Notes: generated by a model from the sequence alone, not told the origin. A stretch of 43,138 bases of DNA from an uncultured cyanobacterium (GCA_913047395.1 CAJWUF010000001.1:82767-125904), one strand, 5' to 3'. Shown: positions 33,823 through 42,927, counted from the stretch's first letter. Made by a program: numbers and translations.

Positions 33823-34022
33823 CGTCGCCAAAGAGAAGGACTACAAAACAACATGATTACAGCCAAGGGGTGATAGCGAATAGTAAAAATCAACTGCGTA
33901 AATGTGAAATGCTCAAACAGCAAGCGAATCTCGGTATGCAAATCCCAAAGGGATAGGGCCAAAATAATTACGGGCAACCACCGATCACCAGAAAGGCCAC
34001 GAGAACGTGCCGTTTCAGCCAT
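33789..34022 (-). CDS. Small membrane protein downstream of secF, 77 aa
   Basis: ATG 34022 overlaps the secF stop by 8 bp, suggesting coupling. MAETARSRGLSGDRWLPVII leads into one membrane helix (WLPVIILALSLWDL), then EIRLLFEHFTFTQLIFTIRY and a second hydrophobic segment (HPLAVIMLFCSPSLW) with a basic C-terminus. Two spans in total. The coupling with secF and the clean topology support a real gene; I recall similar small proteins in picocyanobacteria but cannot name it. A function in the Sec translocon neighbourhood is only positional inference. Confidence 0.65.
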   Translation of the reverse strand: MAETARSRGLSGDRWLPVIILALSLWDLHTEIRLLFEHFTFTQLIFTIRYHPLAVIMLFCSPSLWRRYGASRRISED

Positions 34023-35088
34023 CAGAACTCACCCCCCCCTCAGTCGGAGGAAGCGGAGGAGGAGTGATTGGAGTGGTTTGCAAAGGTTTAGCAACAGGAG
34101 AATCTCCTTGCCAGAGGCTCAGCAATGAAGGGGCCAGGGCAATGCTCGACCAGCTGCCAACTATTACCCCAAGAGCAAGCGCTACAGCAAACCAATAAAG
34201 CGTTGTCCCACCAAAGAGAATCAAGGCCAGCAGAGGCAGCAAAGTGGTGCCACTGGTGTAGAGGGTTCTTGTGAGAGTTGCTGAAACAGCCCGATCAACC
34301 TGTTCTGTTAGTGGCAAGGCGGAATCCTCACGACTGCGCTCACGAATGCGATCAAACACCACCACAGTGTCATTAACCGAATAGCCAGCAATTGTGAGCA
34401 GAGCTACAGCAAAAAGGCTGTCTACCTCAAGCGAAAGCAGCAAACCCAACCAAGCAAATACTCCGCAAACAATGATCACGTCATGGGCAAGGGCTACAAG
34501 AGCCAGCAAGGCATAGCGACGGTCATAGCGAAAGCTGATGTAGATAGCTATCCCAGTGAACGCGGCCAACAGAGATATCAAGCTGCTGCGCAGCAATTGA
34601 CCTCCCAAGCTGGGGCCAATGGTGTCTACCGACTGACCACCACTTTGGAATGGTCCGGCTACAGGAACCATCGCATCGATCACAGCCTGCCCTTGAGCGG
34701 CAGAGAGAAACGGCAATCTCAATACAAGATTCTGGCTTTGATCAAGAGAATCAGTCTGAAATTGAACCCTGGCTCTAGAGAGATTTGGAGCAGCCTCGTT
34801 GTTGCTAACTGGTAAATCCAGCCCTGCCAACGCCTCAGCCACATTGGTGGTATTTAGCTGCTGACAGGTCTTGGTACAACTGCGCTCTAACTGAATCTGA
34901 GTTCCACCAGTGAAATCAAGTCCAGGCCGAAGAGGCGCTCCAATCGAGGGATCTCGCATGCAAAGGATCAGTCCGACAAGACTGAGCACCACAACAACAG
35001 CCGAGATTCCCCAAACCCGACGTCGCTGACGACAAAGTTGAAATCGAAGTGGGCGCTCAGAGGACCCTAAAGACGATGAAACTGCCAT
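34015..35088 (-). CDS. secF: Protein translocase subunit SecF
   Basis: Works with SecD and SecYEG, using proton motive force to help release exported proteins. 357 aa, six helices with a large periplasmic loop after the first (P1 domain). Landmarks: LRPGLDFTGGTQIQLE, FRYDRRYALLALVALAHDV, and TIAGYSVNDTVVVFDRIRE. The C-terminal proline-rich tail (PPPLPPTEGG) is variable. Starts 3 bp after secD. Confidence 0.96.
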   Translation of the reverse strand: MAVSSSLGSSERPLRFQLCRQRRRVWGISAVVVVLSLVGLILCMRDPSIGAPLRPGLDFTGGTQIQLERSCTKTCQQLNTTNVAEALAGLDLPVSNNEAAPNLSRARVQFQTDSLDQSQNLVLRLPFLSAAQGQAVIDAMVPVAGPFQSGGQSVDTIGPSLGGQLLRSSLISLLAAFTGIAIYISFRYDRRYALLALVALAHDVIIVCGVFAWLGLLLSLEVDSLFAVALLTIAGYSVNDTVVVFDRIRERSREDSALPLTEQVDRAVSATLTRTLYTSGTTLLPLLALILFGGTTLYWFAVALALGVIVGSWSSIALAPSLLSLWQGDSPVAKPLQTTPITPPPLPPTEGGVSSDG

Positions 35089-35091
35089 AGA

Positions 35092-36576
35092 TCAGGCGAA
35101 AGAAGAAGGCAACTGCTTGGCAGGTAAAAAGTTAGTAGGACGCCTCAAAGCCTGATACCCCATCAAGAAACGAAGCAGTGTGCGAGTGCAGCTAAGCGCC
35201 GTAAACAGGCTCAGCACTACACCAATACCAAGGGTGGCGGCAAAACCTTTGACCAATCCCGTACCAAGAAAAAAGAGTGCTGCACAGCTGATCAAAGTGG
35301 TGAGATGACCATCAACAATCGAAGACAGCGCTTCTGAGAATCCCTTCTCTATAGAGCGAACCAGAGTATTGCCACGTCGCAATTCATCCTTAACACGCTC
35401 AAAGATCAGCACGTTGGCATCTACCGCCATACCAATACTGAGGATGAAGCCAGCAATCCCAGGCAGGGTCAAAGTTACGCCGATCCCGGCATAAACAGCA
35501 AAGTTGAACAGTGCATAAAGACTCAAGGCCATCACTGCAACAACGCCTGGTAAGCGATAGACGATCACCATGAAGATGGCCACCAATGCCAGACCGGAAA
35601 GCGCAGCGATCAAACTACGACGAATATTTTCAGCACCAAGAGTGGGACCAATGGTTTGCACCTCAATGATCTCCACCGGTAATGGCAGCGAACCTCCCCG
35701 TAACTGGACTTCTAGATCTCTAGCTTCTTCTGCACTGAAATCGCCGCTAATCGTTGCTCCACCGCCAGTAATGCCTGCGGGTTTGTAATCCTCGGAGACG
35801 ATCGCCTCACTAATAGACCTTCCATCGAGAACGATGCCAAGCTGACGTCTTGTACCAGCTATCGATTTAGTCAGATCGGCAAACTTATCTGCTCCATCTC
35901 GATTGAAGTTAAGTGTGACCTCCCAACTTTCAGATACGTTCTTCTGCTGCCGCCCAGCTGTGACCAAATCCTTACCCGTTAAAGACGTGGGATCAAACAG
36001 CTCAGCAATCTTGACACTTACCTCCTCCTCCAACTGTTCAAGCTGCTCGAGTTCACTACCAGCAGTGCCCTGCAGGCCAAAGTCCTTCTGCGCTTCTGCA
36101 AGTTGCTCGAAATCTGTCTCATCTTCAGCTTGAGACTCTCCCGACTTCCCTCGCTCTTGCTTCAACTTGATAATGCTCTCAACCTTTAGCTTTAGACGCT
36201 GTAAGTTGCGCAGCTGCTCTTCAATTCCTGGTTTCTGAACTCGGAACTCAAGCAAGGCCGTCTCCCCAAGCACCTTGGCAGCACGACTGGTCTCCTGCAC
36301 TCCTGGCAACTGCAAGACCAACTGATCATCACCAATGGTCTGAAGGGTGGATTCAGCAACACCTAAGCCATTAACCCTTCGATCCAATACCGCCTTGACC
36401 GCCTCAAGCTGCTCCGACTTGACACGAGTAATCTCCCCGGCAGGTTGAACCTCCAGCCTGAGCTGACTACCACCACGAAGATCAAGACCCAGATTAAGCG
36501 GGGAAATGGCACATACAAATCCTGCAGAAATCGCAAGAGCAAGGATGAGCGCAAACCAGCCTTGTTGACGAGCCAT
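35092..36576 (-). CDS. secD: Protein translocase subunit SecD
   Basis: Partner of SecF in the SecDF complex. 494 aa: one N-terminal helix, LGLDLRGGSQLRLEV (the D1 motif), a long periplasmic P1 region with a charged coiled-coil insertion (about 120-200; KVESIIKLKQERGKSGESQ, EQLEQLEEEV), FSAEEARDLEVQLRGGSLPL, and five C-terminal helices with SIGMAVDANVLIFERVKDEL. The insertion is longer than in E. coli's core P1 comparison but is common in cyanobacteria. Starts 4 bp after the pdhB stop. Confidence 0.96.
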   Translation of the reverse strand: MARQQGWFALILALAISAGFVCAISPLNLGLDLRGGSQLRLEVQPAGEITRVKSEQLEAVKAVLDRRVNGLGVAESTLQTIGDDQLVLQLPGVQETSRAAKVLGETALLEFRVQKPGIEEQLRNLQRLKLKVESIIKLKQERGKSGESQAEDETDFEQLAEAQKDFGLQGTAGSELEQLEQLEEEVSVKIAELFDPTSLTGKDLVTAGRQQKNVSESWEVTLNFNRDGADKFADLTKSIAGTRRQLGIVLDGRSISEAIVSEDYKPAGITGGGATISGDFSAEEARDLEVQLRGGSLPLPVEIIEVQTIGPTLGAENIRRSLIAALSGLALVAIFMVIVYRLPGVVAVMALSLYALFNFAVYAGIGVTLTLPGIAGFILSIGMAVDANVLIFERVKDELRRGNTLVRSIEKGFSEALSSIVDGHLTTLISCAALFFLGTGLVKGFAATLGIGVVLSLFTALSCTRTLLRFLMGYQALRRPTNFLPAKQLPSSFA

Positions 36577-36580
36577 TAAT

Positions 36581-37564
36581 TCAGAGCCCCTTACGTACTA
36601 TCTGCTGAGCTGCCTCAACAATCTGATGGGGCTGAATGATCGTGAGATTTTCCAATTTACCGTTATATGGAGTTGGAATGTCTTGGCTAGAGAGTCTTAC
36701 AGGGCGAGCATCGAGTTCATCAAAACACTGCTCAGTAATCAGTGCGATCAACTCAGCCGCGATGCCACCAGTCTTCATGCACTCCTCCACCACAATCACC
36801 CGATGGGTTTTGCGAATAGAGCGAGCAATTGTTTCCATATCAAAGGGTTTAAGACTAATCAAATCGATCAATTCCGCATCGATGCCATCAGCCTCCAATT
36901 GCTCAACAGCCTTAAGACAGTGATGACGCATGCGCGAATAAGTAAGAATCGTCACGTCTTTACCAGCTCGCACTAGATCAGCTTGATCGAGAGCACAGAC
37001 GTAATCGCCAGCAGGCAGCTCCTCAATGAGGTTGTAGAGCAAAACATGCTCGAAAAAGAGAACAGGATTGTTATCGCGTATAGCTGCCTTCATCAAACCC
37101 TTGGCATTTGTTGGCGTGCTACAGGCGACAATCTTGATCCCAGGCACAGCATGGAAATAAGCCTCAAGCCGTTGACTGTGTTCAGCCCCTAGCTGACGGC
37201 CTACACCACCAGGTCCGCGAACAACCGTCGGCATCGTGAAATTGCCACCACTGGTGTAGCGAAGCATCCCCATGTTGTTGGAGATCTGATTAAAGGCAAG
37301 CAACAAAAACCCCATGTTCATGCCCTCCACGATCGGCCGCAGGCCTGTCATTGCAGCCCCCACTGCCATACCCGTGAAACTGTTCTCGGCAATAGGTGTA
37401 TCAAGCACCCTGAGCTCGCCATATTTCTCGAAGAGGTCCTTTGTGACCTTGTAGGAGCCGCCGTACTGGCCCACGTCTTCGCCCATCACACAAACAAGCG
37501 AATCCCTTGCCATCTCCTCATCGATGGCTTCGCGTAGAGCATTGAAAAGAAGCGTACCTGCCAC
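36581..37564 (-). CDS. pdhB: Pyruvate dehydrogenase E1 component, beta subunit
   Basis: Transketolase-like subunit of the E1 heterotetramer (thiamine diphosphate) that converts pyruvate to acetyl-CoA within PDH. 327 aa, full length. Landmarks: [54 protein letters not shown], and the C-terminal [16 protein letters not shown] and [16 protein letters not shown]. Catalytic Glu and cofactor contacts are in place. pdhA is not adjacent, as usual in cyanobacteria. Placed directly before secD, so acetyl-CoA supply and export share a transcript. Confidence 0.96.
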   Translation of the reverse strand: MAGTLLFNALREAIDEEMARDSLVCVMGEDVGQYGGSYKVTKDLFEKYGELRVLDTPIAENSFTGMAVGAAMTGLRPIVEGMNMGFLLLAFNQISNNMGMLRYTSGGNFTMPTVVRGPGGVGRQLGAEHSQRLEAYFHAVPGIKIVACSTPTNAKGLMKAAIRDNNPVLFFEHVLLYNLIEELPAGDYVCALDQADLVRAGKDVTILTYSRMRHHCLKAVEQLEADGIDAELIDLISLKPFDMETIARSIRKTHRVIVVEECMKTGGIAAELIALITEQCFDELDARPVRLSSQDIPTPYNGKLENLTIIQPHQIVEAAQQIVRKGL

Positions 37565-37626
37565 GTTGTCGCTTTAATCCCGGCCATGCCGGTGGAAACC
37601 GCCAAGCTATCTCAGCCTGAGCAGCC

Positions 37627-37722
37627 TTAGCCTCCTGCGGCAAATGCTGAAAGCAACAGCACCGAAAGCAGCAGCCCCGGGCAAAGCAGCAATACCAACT
37701 GTCCTAGATCGTGAGGTGTCAT
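37627..37722 (-). CDS. 31-aa single-span membrane protein (below ORF-track cutoff)
   Basis: Reads MTPHDLGQLVLLLCPGLLLS, then VLLLSAFAAGG and TAA. One uninterrupted hydrophobic helix of about 21 residues, with a short polar N-terminus. Eight nt before the ATG is AAGGAG, one of the best Shine-Dalgarno sequences in the window. It lies 45 bp after the DUF3082 stop and 62 bp before pdhB on the same strand. Size and topology are those of the tiny photosystem or b6f subunits (PsaM, PsbM, PetL class), but the sequence does not match any I can recall. Confidence 0.6.
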   Translation of the reverse strand: MTPHDLGQLVLLLCPGLLLSVLLLSAFAAGG

Positions 37723-37767
37723 TAGCGGAACTCCTTAATCACACATCAGACATCATGTAGCTAAACC

Positions 37768-38124
37768 CTAGGCAGCATCTGGCTCCTTGCCAGCAAACAA
37801 ACTGCGAATAAACACAAGGGTTAGGCCAAAACCAATAAAAGCAAAGCTGAATGTGGCAAGGAAACACATGCCAATCACCAGTGTTTTAAAGCCTGACGCA
37901 ATGCTCTGGGCCATCGCCGAGCTGTAATTAGGAGAATGAAGACTGAAATAGACCACAACCTTTTGGCTCAAGGCCAAGCACAGCCAAGCCAAAAGCCCAC
38001 TTGTAATCGCCCCGGAGAGAAAACTCAGCGGTCCCTTACGAGGGGTCGTAGAACCACCTTCATCTGCTGTTGCTGAAGACAGTGAATCAGCGGTCTCGAA
38101 CGACCTGTTTTTGGAATCGCTCAT
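37768..38124 (-). CDS. DUF3082 membrane protein, 118 aa
   Basis: The start at 38124 ([17 protein letters not shown]) overlaps the ispE stop as ATGA; the track start at 38163 adds 13 residues that overlap ispE. Soluble polar N-terminus of about 35 residues, one helix ([24 protein letters not shown]) and a second after a short loop ([26 protein letters not shown]), ending FAGKEPDAA. The pattern matches DUF3082, a cyanobacteria/chloroplast family of unknown role. Translationally coupled to ispE. Confidence 0.78.
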   Translation of the reverse strand: MSDSKNRSFETADSLSSATADEGGSTTPRKGPLSFLSGAITSGLLAWLCLALSQKVVVYFSLHSPNYSSAMAQSIASGFKTLVIGMCFLATFSFAFIGFGLTLVFIRSLFAGKEPDAA

Positions 38125-39080
38125 AACTCCAGTGTGACTCCTTCTGCCCGCAAAGCAGTACACCAGCTAGTTAAACCAGCAGCAGTAAGGGCCTGCTTAT
38201 GAGAAGCCAGCGCAGTCTGCGCTGAGGCGAGATCAGCAAAAAGAGCAAAGCAACTTGGACCAGATCCACTCATCGCTACGGCAAGAGATCCAGGTAAATC
38301 AGAGAGCAATTTGAGCGAGACCTGAACAGCATCCACCTCTGGTGCCACCACCTCTTGAAGGTCATTGCGCAAAGGTGGTGGATCATTAGCGCGCAAAGGG
38401 TTCAGCCAAGGCGCATCCCTAAGCGACTGACGACGTTGTTCGAAATCGCATTCCTGCTGAAGATAACGACTGCCTGAAAGCTCACGGCAACGACCATATG
38501 CCCAAGGTGTAGAGACACTCACCGATGGATCTTTAACCAACACCACAGCCATGGAATTCTTGTGAACTGGCAGCGGCTCCAACTGTTCACCACGACCAAA
38601 ACACAATTGGCTGCCACCTGCTAGGCAAAAGGGCATATCAGAGCCCAGCTCAGCTGCAAAATCCTCCAGCTGCTGCTGAGAAAATCCAAGTCCCCAGAGG
38701 GCATTCAAACCCACAAGAGTGGCAGCACCGTCACTGGAGCCACCCGCCAAACCAGCTCCAATCGGGATGCGTTTCTGCAAATCAATGGCAACTCCTAGTT
38801 CAGGGAAAGCCGAGCGCTCACGCAGTAACTGCGCAGCTCGCACGATCAGGTTGTCACCAGCAGTGCTAAGGCTCGAATTATCACAGCTAAGACTGATGGT
38901 GCCATCCGCAGTACTTGTGAATTGGAGCTGATCTGCAAGCTCAATGCTCTGCATCACCATCGCCAGCTCATGAAAGCCATCCGACCTAAGTCCAAGCACT
39001 TCAAGATGCAGATTGATCTTGGCGGGGGCGATGACGCTAACGAAATGCCCTGAAGCATCAGATCGCTTGGAGATACTCAT
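38121..39080 (-). CDS. ispE: 4-diphosphocytidyl-2-C-methyl-D-erythritol kinase
   Basis: Fourth enzyme of the MEP pathway to isoprenoids, needed for carotenoids and the phytol of chlorophyll. GHMP kinase, 319 aa. Landmarks: [20 protein letters not shown] at the N-terminus, the ATP loop [17 protein letters not shown], and the third motif [13 protein letters not shown]. Complete. Overlaps rsmA upstream (4 bp) and DUF3082 downstream (4 bp). Confidence 0.97.
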   Translation of the reverse strand: MSISKRSDASGHFVSVIAPAKINLHLEVLGLRSDGFHELAMVMQSIELADQLQFTSTADGTISLSCDNSSLSTAGDNLIVRAAQLLRERSAFPELGVAIDLQKRIPIGAGLAGGSSDGAATLVGLNALWGLGFSQQQLEDFAAELGSDMPFCLAGGSQLCFGRGEQLEPLPVHKNSMAVVLVKDPSVSVSTPWAYGRCRELSGSRYLQQECDFEQRRQSLRDAPWLNPLRANDPPPLRNDLQEVVAPEVDAVQVSLKLLSDLPGSLAVAMSGSGPSCFALFADLASAQTALASHKQALTAAGLTSWCTALRAEGVTLEL

Positions 39081-39922
39081 TGCTGATAGCCGACGTCATC
39101 GGCCCGATTCAAACCCTTAGCCAACTCCACCCAATGAGCAGGGGACAGTTCCTGAGGACGTTGCTGAAGGCTAATACCAATACCCTCTGCTAAGGCTTGC
39201 AGTTCAGCGGCGGGACGTAAACCAGCAAGGGTGTTACGCAACATCTTTCGCCTAGCCAAAAAAGCTTGGCGCAGCAAGGCCTCAACGCGAATAGCTAGGC
39301 GGGTTTCAAGACGTTGACCAGGTTCAAGAGGCTCTAAAGCGATGACCTCCGATTGAACTTTGGGCGATGGTTTAAAACAGCGCGGTGGGACGGGACAAAC
39401 GCTGCTGCAACGAGCTAGTAGCTGTAGACGCACGCTTAGAGCACTAAAACAGCTCTGCCCTGGTCGTGCTCGAATCCGTTCAGCGACTTCTTTTTGCACA
39501 AGCAGTACAAGCCGTTGATAAGGCATTTCAACAGGTCGATCTAAGCGACCAACCAAGCGCTCAAGCAAAGGTCCAGTGATGTTGTAGGGAATATTGGCGA
39601 CAACCTTGCTTGCAAAAGTACCGTCAGGAAAATTCAACGGGACCGACAACACATCGCCCTGCAGCAGAGTGAAACGAGGCTGATCGCCAAAACGCTGGCT
39701 CAATCCAGCAACCAGATCCCTATCCAACTCGATGGCATGAACCGCCATGGCCGGAGACGCAAGCAAGCGTTCGGTAAGGGAACCTCGTCCTGGACCTACT
39801 TCCAAAACTTGATCATCAGGCTGCACATCAGCCGCATCAAGAATTTGATCCAACACATCCGCATCAATGAGCCAGTGCTGAGCAAATCGCTTGCGAGCGT
39901 GATGTCCTGAAAAGACCATCAC
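39077..39922 (-). CDS. rsmA: 16S rRNA dimethyladenosine transferase
   Basis: Dimethylates two adjacent adenosines (A1518/A1519, E. coli numbering) in helix 45 of 16S rRNA; formerly ksgA. 281 aa. Landmarks: [23 protein letters not shown] motif [23 protein letters not shown], and the catalytic NIPYNITGP. Starts at ATG 39922 or the next ATG at 39919. First gene of the minus-strand cluster rsmA-ispE-DUF3082-31aa-pdhB-secD-secF-77aa, with ispE overlapping by 4 bp. Confidence 0.97.
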   Translation of the reverse strand: MMVFSGHHARKRFAQHWLIDADVLDQILDAADVQPDDQVLEVGPGRGSLTERLLASPAMAVHAIELDRDLVAGLSQRFGDQPRFTLLQGDVLSVPLNFPDGTFASKVVANIPYNITGPLLERLVGRLDRPVEMPYQRLVLLVQKEVAERIRARPGQSCFSALSVRLQLLARCSSVCPVPPRCFKPSPKVQSEVIALEPLEPGQRLETRLAIRVEALLRQAFLARRKMLRNTLAGLRPAAELQALAEGIGISLQQRPQELSPAHWVELAKGLNRADDVGYQQ

Positions 39923-40038
39923 CTAACTCTGCCCGAGCATGGCAACAAAGGTTCTATAAGCAGGCAAAACAATAAGCTCCATACCTGGTCAAAAACACTA
40001 AATTTCCTGTTATTAATTAACGACAACAACGGGGCATC

Positions 40039-40965
40039 ATGGGCCAAGCAACTAAAATCCATGGATTTAGATCTAGATACTTATTACTTTTCTCAATTGC
40101 TCTAATCTGGGGATCTCAGTTCTTACTGAATGATCTTGCCCTGCAAGTCTTCACTCCTCAAGCTGTTTCTTGGCTTAGAGCCGCGATAGGCTTCGTTATA
40201 CTTAGTGGATTCTTATACATACTGCCAGAAGCGAACAAAAAACCGGATACAGGGATTTCCTATTGGCGTCATATCATAATGGTTGGCTTCTTTGAAGCCA
40301 CTCTTCCTTTCTTTCTCGTTGCGTGGGGTCAGCAGCATGTCAATAGTGCAATTGCTGCAATCCTTATGTCACTAGTTGCGATCTTCACGCTTGTACTAGT
40401 TGTTATTTTCATACGAAGTGAGCCAGTTACCCTAGGCAAGTTCATTGGCATAGCCCTTGGCTTTGCTGCTGTAATCGTTCTACTTTGGCCGCAGCTCAGC
40501 CAAGCTGAAACCAGTAATAGCTTGCTAGGAAGTGCTGCAATCCTAGCGGCCGCTCTAAGCTTCGCAATTAGCCTTATATTAATCAAAAGCCTGCCAGATA
40601 TAGGTGCTCCAGTAAAAACTGCGAGAGATATACTTTTCTGTGGTGCAATTGAGCTAGGGGCTGTACTTCTCTTGCTAGGCCAGCCTTTAACCCACCATGC
40701 ACTTGAAAGCAATGCAATAATTGCAATGACTGCCCAAGGTGCATTCGCCGGGGGATTAGTTTATGTCCTATATGTACGCCTCGTTGACATTGCGGGAGCC
40801 ACATTTGCAGGCTTCGTTAATTACCTTGTTCCATTGGTAGGAGTACTTCTAGGCGTTATATTCCTACACAACCAGCTTCCAGCAAGTGCCTACTTCTCAT
40901 TGTTTATACTAATACTCGCAATAGTGGCAAGCGAGTGGAAGACAAGTCGATCAATTACAAGCTAA
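40039..40965 (+). CDS. EamA/DMT family transporter
   Basis: Drug/metabolite transporter superfamily, 308 aa, ten predicted helices in two EamA repeats (for example LLLFSIALIWGSQFLLNDLA at the start and GFVNYLVPLVGVLLGVIFL near the end). Transports an unknown amino acid or metabolite. By eye its codons are richer in A/T (ttatta, ata, caa) than those of the flanking genes, and it is isolated from operons on both sides, so horizontal gain is possible. The start ATG 40039 is the first available. Confidence 0.88.
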   Translation: MGQATKIHGFRSRYLLLFSIALIWGSQFLLNDLALQVFTPQAVSWLRAAIGFVILSGFLYILPEANKKPDTGISYWRHIIMVGFFEATLPFFLVAWGQQHVNSAIAAILMSLVAIFTLVLVVIFIRSEPVTLGKFIGIALGFAAVIVLLWPQLSQAETSNSLLGSAAILAAALSFAISLILIKSLPDIGAPVKTARDILFCGAIELGAVLLLLGQPLTHHALESNAIIAMTAQGAFAGGLVYVLYVRLVDIAGATFAGFVNYLVPLVGVLLGVIFLHNQLPASAYFSLFILILAIVASEWKTSRSITS

Positions 40966-41205
40966 CGGATTAGCAATTCAGTCAAATCTGCAATCAAACC
41001 AAATGCTATTAGCAGATAATAAAGAGTCATTCTGTTACGCAATCAACCCGACGAGGCTTGCTCATATATGACTCAGGAACAAATGTAAATAGCACTGGCA
41101 GAATTTCTCATAGCGTGAGGAGCGCCGCACAGCGAACTCACCCACACACAAACCAGCATTCCGATCTCAGCAGACCTAAGGTTTGCTTATTCGATATCTG
41201 ATCCA

Positions 41206-41682
41206 ATGCGAGCCCACCTACTGGCATTGGCCGCTGCTGCACTCATTTTTCTAATGCCACTGCAACCGAGCTGGGCAATCATGAATCATTCCCAGCAGGT
41301 GCTGATCAATGCAGATTTCTCCAATCAAGATCTCCGAGGAGTCACTTTCAATCTCGCTAACCTGCGAGGAGCGAACCTATCTAGAAGCAATCTCGAGGGA
41401 GCAAGCCTTTTTGGGGCCAAGCTTGACGATGCCAACCTCAGCAATACCAACCTAAGAGAATCAACCCTCGATTCCGCAATATTCAATGGAACAGACCTCA
41501 CTAATGCAATCCTTGAAGACGCCTTTGCCATCAATACTCGCTTTAAAAATGTGAGCATTACAGGTGCCGACTTCACCAACGTGCCCCTACGCGGCGATGT
41601 ACTAACAACCCTCTGCCAAGCAGCGGAAGGAACAAACCCGATCACTGGTCGCGATACCCGTGACAGCCTTGATTGCAGCTGA
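41206..41682 (+). CDS. Exported pentapeptide-repeat protein
   Basis: Sec signal peptide MRAHLLALAAAALIFLMPLQ followed by PSWA, so cleavage is likely after the Ala near residue 24. Mature part of about 130 residues made of A(D/N)LXX pentapeptides from about residue 36 to 125 (NLANLRGANLSRSNLEGASL), forming a right-handed beta helix. C-terminus with two Cys (TLCQAAEG, SLDCS), perhaps a disulfide. Likely in the thylakoid lumen or periplasm, like other cyanobacterial lumenal pentapeptide proteins. Function unknown. Confidence 0.9.
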   Translation: MRAHLLALAAAALIFLMPLQPSWAIMNHSQQVLINADFSNQDLRGVTFNLANLRGANLSRSNLEGASLFGAKLDDANLSNTNLRESTLDSAIFNGTDLTNAILEDAFAINTRFKNVSITGADFTNVPLRGDVLTTLCQAAEGTNPITGRDTRDSLDCS

Positions 41683-41705
41683 ACGCCCCTCTCCCAACTT
41701 CCTCA

Positions 41706-42137
41706 ATGAGCTTTGACTCCCACAGTCTTGAACGTCTACGTGAACTGGGTCGCCAGCTCCCAAAGCCCCTGCCCTGCCCAGACGTCAACATTAGTGAGAA
41801 CCCACCAGCTAACAAACGTCGTCATCGCGTCGAAACAGAAGATGATCCCCAGGCCCTATTCAAAGAACTGATGCAAGTCAGTCCTGATGGGAATGTTCCT
41901 CCCCACTTGATGGCACGCCTTAGAGAAATTGAAGCAAAGCAAGAGAACCAGGTGCGTAACGTACTAATTAGCAAGCAATCAAATGAAATTGCACAGAGCA
42001 ATAACACCCCGACCAACAATGCCGGCAAGAACAAGACCACCCTTCCAAAGAGACCCAGGCTGACCCCAGGCAGCGAAGAAGAAAGTCTCTACATAGCCTT
42101 CGGGCAACTGCTACTGGAAGATGAGGACGAGAGTTGA
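41706..42137 (+). CDS. Acidic hypothetical protein, 143 aa
   Basis: The start ATG 41706 is 23 bp after the upstream stop; the track start at 41673 overlaps the pentapeptide gene. MSFDSHSLERLRELGRQLPK opens a helical N-terminus, followed by a central RRHRVETEDDPQALFKELMQ and a low-complexity Asn/Thr stretch (SNNTPTNNAGKNKTT), ending LYIAFGQLLLEDEDES. No membrane span. The second helix and the C-terminal IAFGQLLLEDED segment look conserved in type; I cannot name a family. Confidence 0.7.
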   Translation: MSFDSHSLERLRELGRQLPKPLPCPDVNISENPPANKRRHRVETEDDPQALFKELMQVSPDGNVPPHLMARLREIEAKQENQVRNVLISKQSNEIAQSNNTPTNNAGKNKTTLPKRPRLTPGSEEESLYIAFGQLLLEDEDES

Positions 42138-42250
42138 TTGGCCTCAGCAGAGTGCACCTAATTTGCGTCCCCTCACACCTTTGCGTTTCATCGCCATGAC
42201 AACAATTTCACAGGGTAAGGTTTACTGAAACTGCTGTCATCAAGAGAGAT

Positions 42251-42688
42251 TTGAGGAAAGAATTGTCCTATCGAATCATAGCCGTGGGCAAAGTGCGCAA
42301 AGGCTGGATTCAAGACGGCATATCGATGTATCTAAAGCGCCTGCCGGGTATAACAATCACGGAAGTTCGTGACACCCACCCACAACGTGAAGCGCAAGCT
42401 ATTCAGACAGCACTTCGCAGCAGTGAATTGCTGGTGGCTCTGTGCGAAGAAGGTGAGGCACTGGCCTCAGTTCCACTTGCCGAACGTCTGGAGAAGTTTG
42501 GCTCTGAGCGCCTTGCCTTTGTAATCGGTGGTGCTGATGGCCTGAGCAAAGAACTGAAGGCATCATCCCACTGGCAACTGAGCCTCTCTCCAATGACCTT
42601 TCCCCACGAACTGGCTCGTCTGCTGCTTGTTGAACAGCTATACAGAGCGCAAAGCATCTTGCAAAACAGTTCTTATCACAGAAGCTGA
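42251..42688 (+). CDS. rlmH: 23S rRNA pseudouridine-1915 N3-methyltransferase
   Basis: SPOUT-fold methyltransferase acting on pseudouridine 1915 in 23S rRNA helix 69 of assembled 70S ribosomes. About 145 aa. [13 protein letters not shown] at the N-terminus, LALCEEGE-type [13 protein letters not shown], the knot [13 protein letters not shown], and the C-terminal [20 protein letters not shown] with the family's terminal YHRS are intact. There is no ATG: the options are TTG 42251 or TTG 42263, the latter with GAGG 6 nt before it and giving [10 protein letters not shown]. Homologues start at about that residue. Confidence 0.93.
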   Translation: MRKELSYRIIAVGKVRKGWIQDGISMYLKRLPGITITEVRDTHPQREAQAIQTALRSSELLVALCEEGEALASVPLAERLEKFGSERLAFVIGGADGLSKELKASSHWQLSLSPMTFPHELARLLLVEQLYRAQSILQNSSYHRS

Positions 42689-42760
42689 AGGCATTGCAGG
42701 GCTTGCATGTGATCACTGTCGTAAGTAGATGTGCACTGAGCGATCAATAACATCATTGAC

Positions 42761-42843
42761 TAGCCAACAACCTTCTCTATATGGATACACCCACCACATA
42801 GAGAAGAGCTTGAGGCTGCCAATAAGGAATGGCCTCAAGGCTA
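42761..42843 (+). ncRNA. Folded non-coding element between rlmH and umuD
   Basis: Two adjacent perfect hairpins, CTTCTCTAT-N17-ATAGAGAAG (42772-42806) and CTTGAGGC-N15-GCCTCAAG (42809-42839), and an outer TAGCC (42761-42765) that can pair with GGCTA (42839-42843) to close a three-way junction. About 83 nt. No U-tract. Either strand could be the RNA. Not a tRNA: no T-loop or anticodon arm pattern. Confidence 0.4.
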
Positions 42844-42888
42844 AATAGGTAGAAAACATTTGCCCCGCCAAGAGACTCCGCAGGCGAT

Positions 42889-42902
42889 GGAACGCCTGTA
42901 CT
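42889..42902 (+). promoter_or_regulatory. Near-consensus LexA box upstream of umuD
   Basis: GGAACGCCTGTACT matches the cyanobacterial LexA box RGTACNNNDGTWCB at all but one position (A for T at position 3). It ends 25 bp before the umuD ATG, consistent with SOS control of a UmuD-type gene. Confidence 0.55.
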
Positions 42903-42927
42903 ATCAGGATAGCCATTCATGCCGTGA

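Noticed and set aside
42160-42185. CCCCTCACACC, resembling the unpaired motif of the Yfr1 small RNA
   Set aside because: The flanking stem and the terminator needed for Yfr1 are missing, and the motif differs from ACTCCTCACAC.
42713-42916. 67-aa minus-strand ORF between rlmH and umuD
   Set aside because: Runs through the folded element and the LexA box and has no protein-like features.
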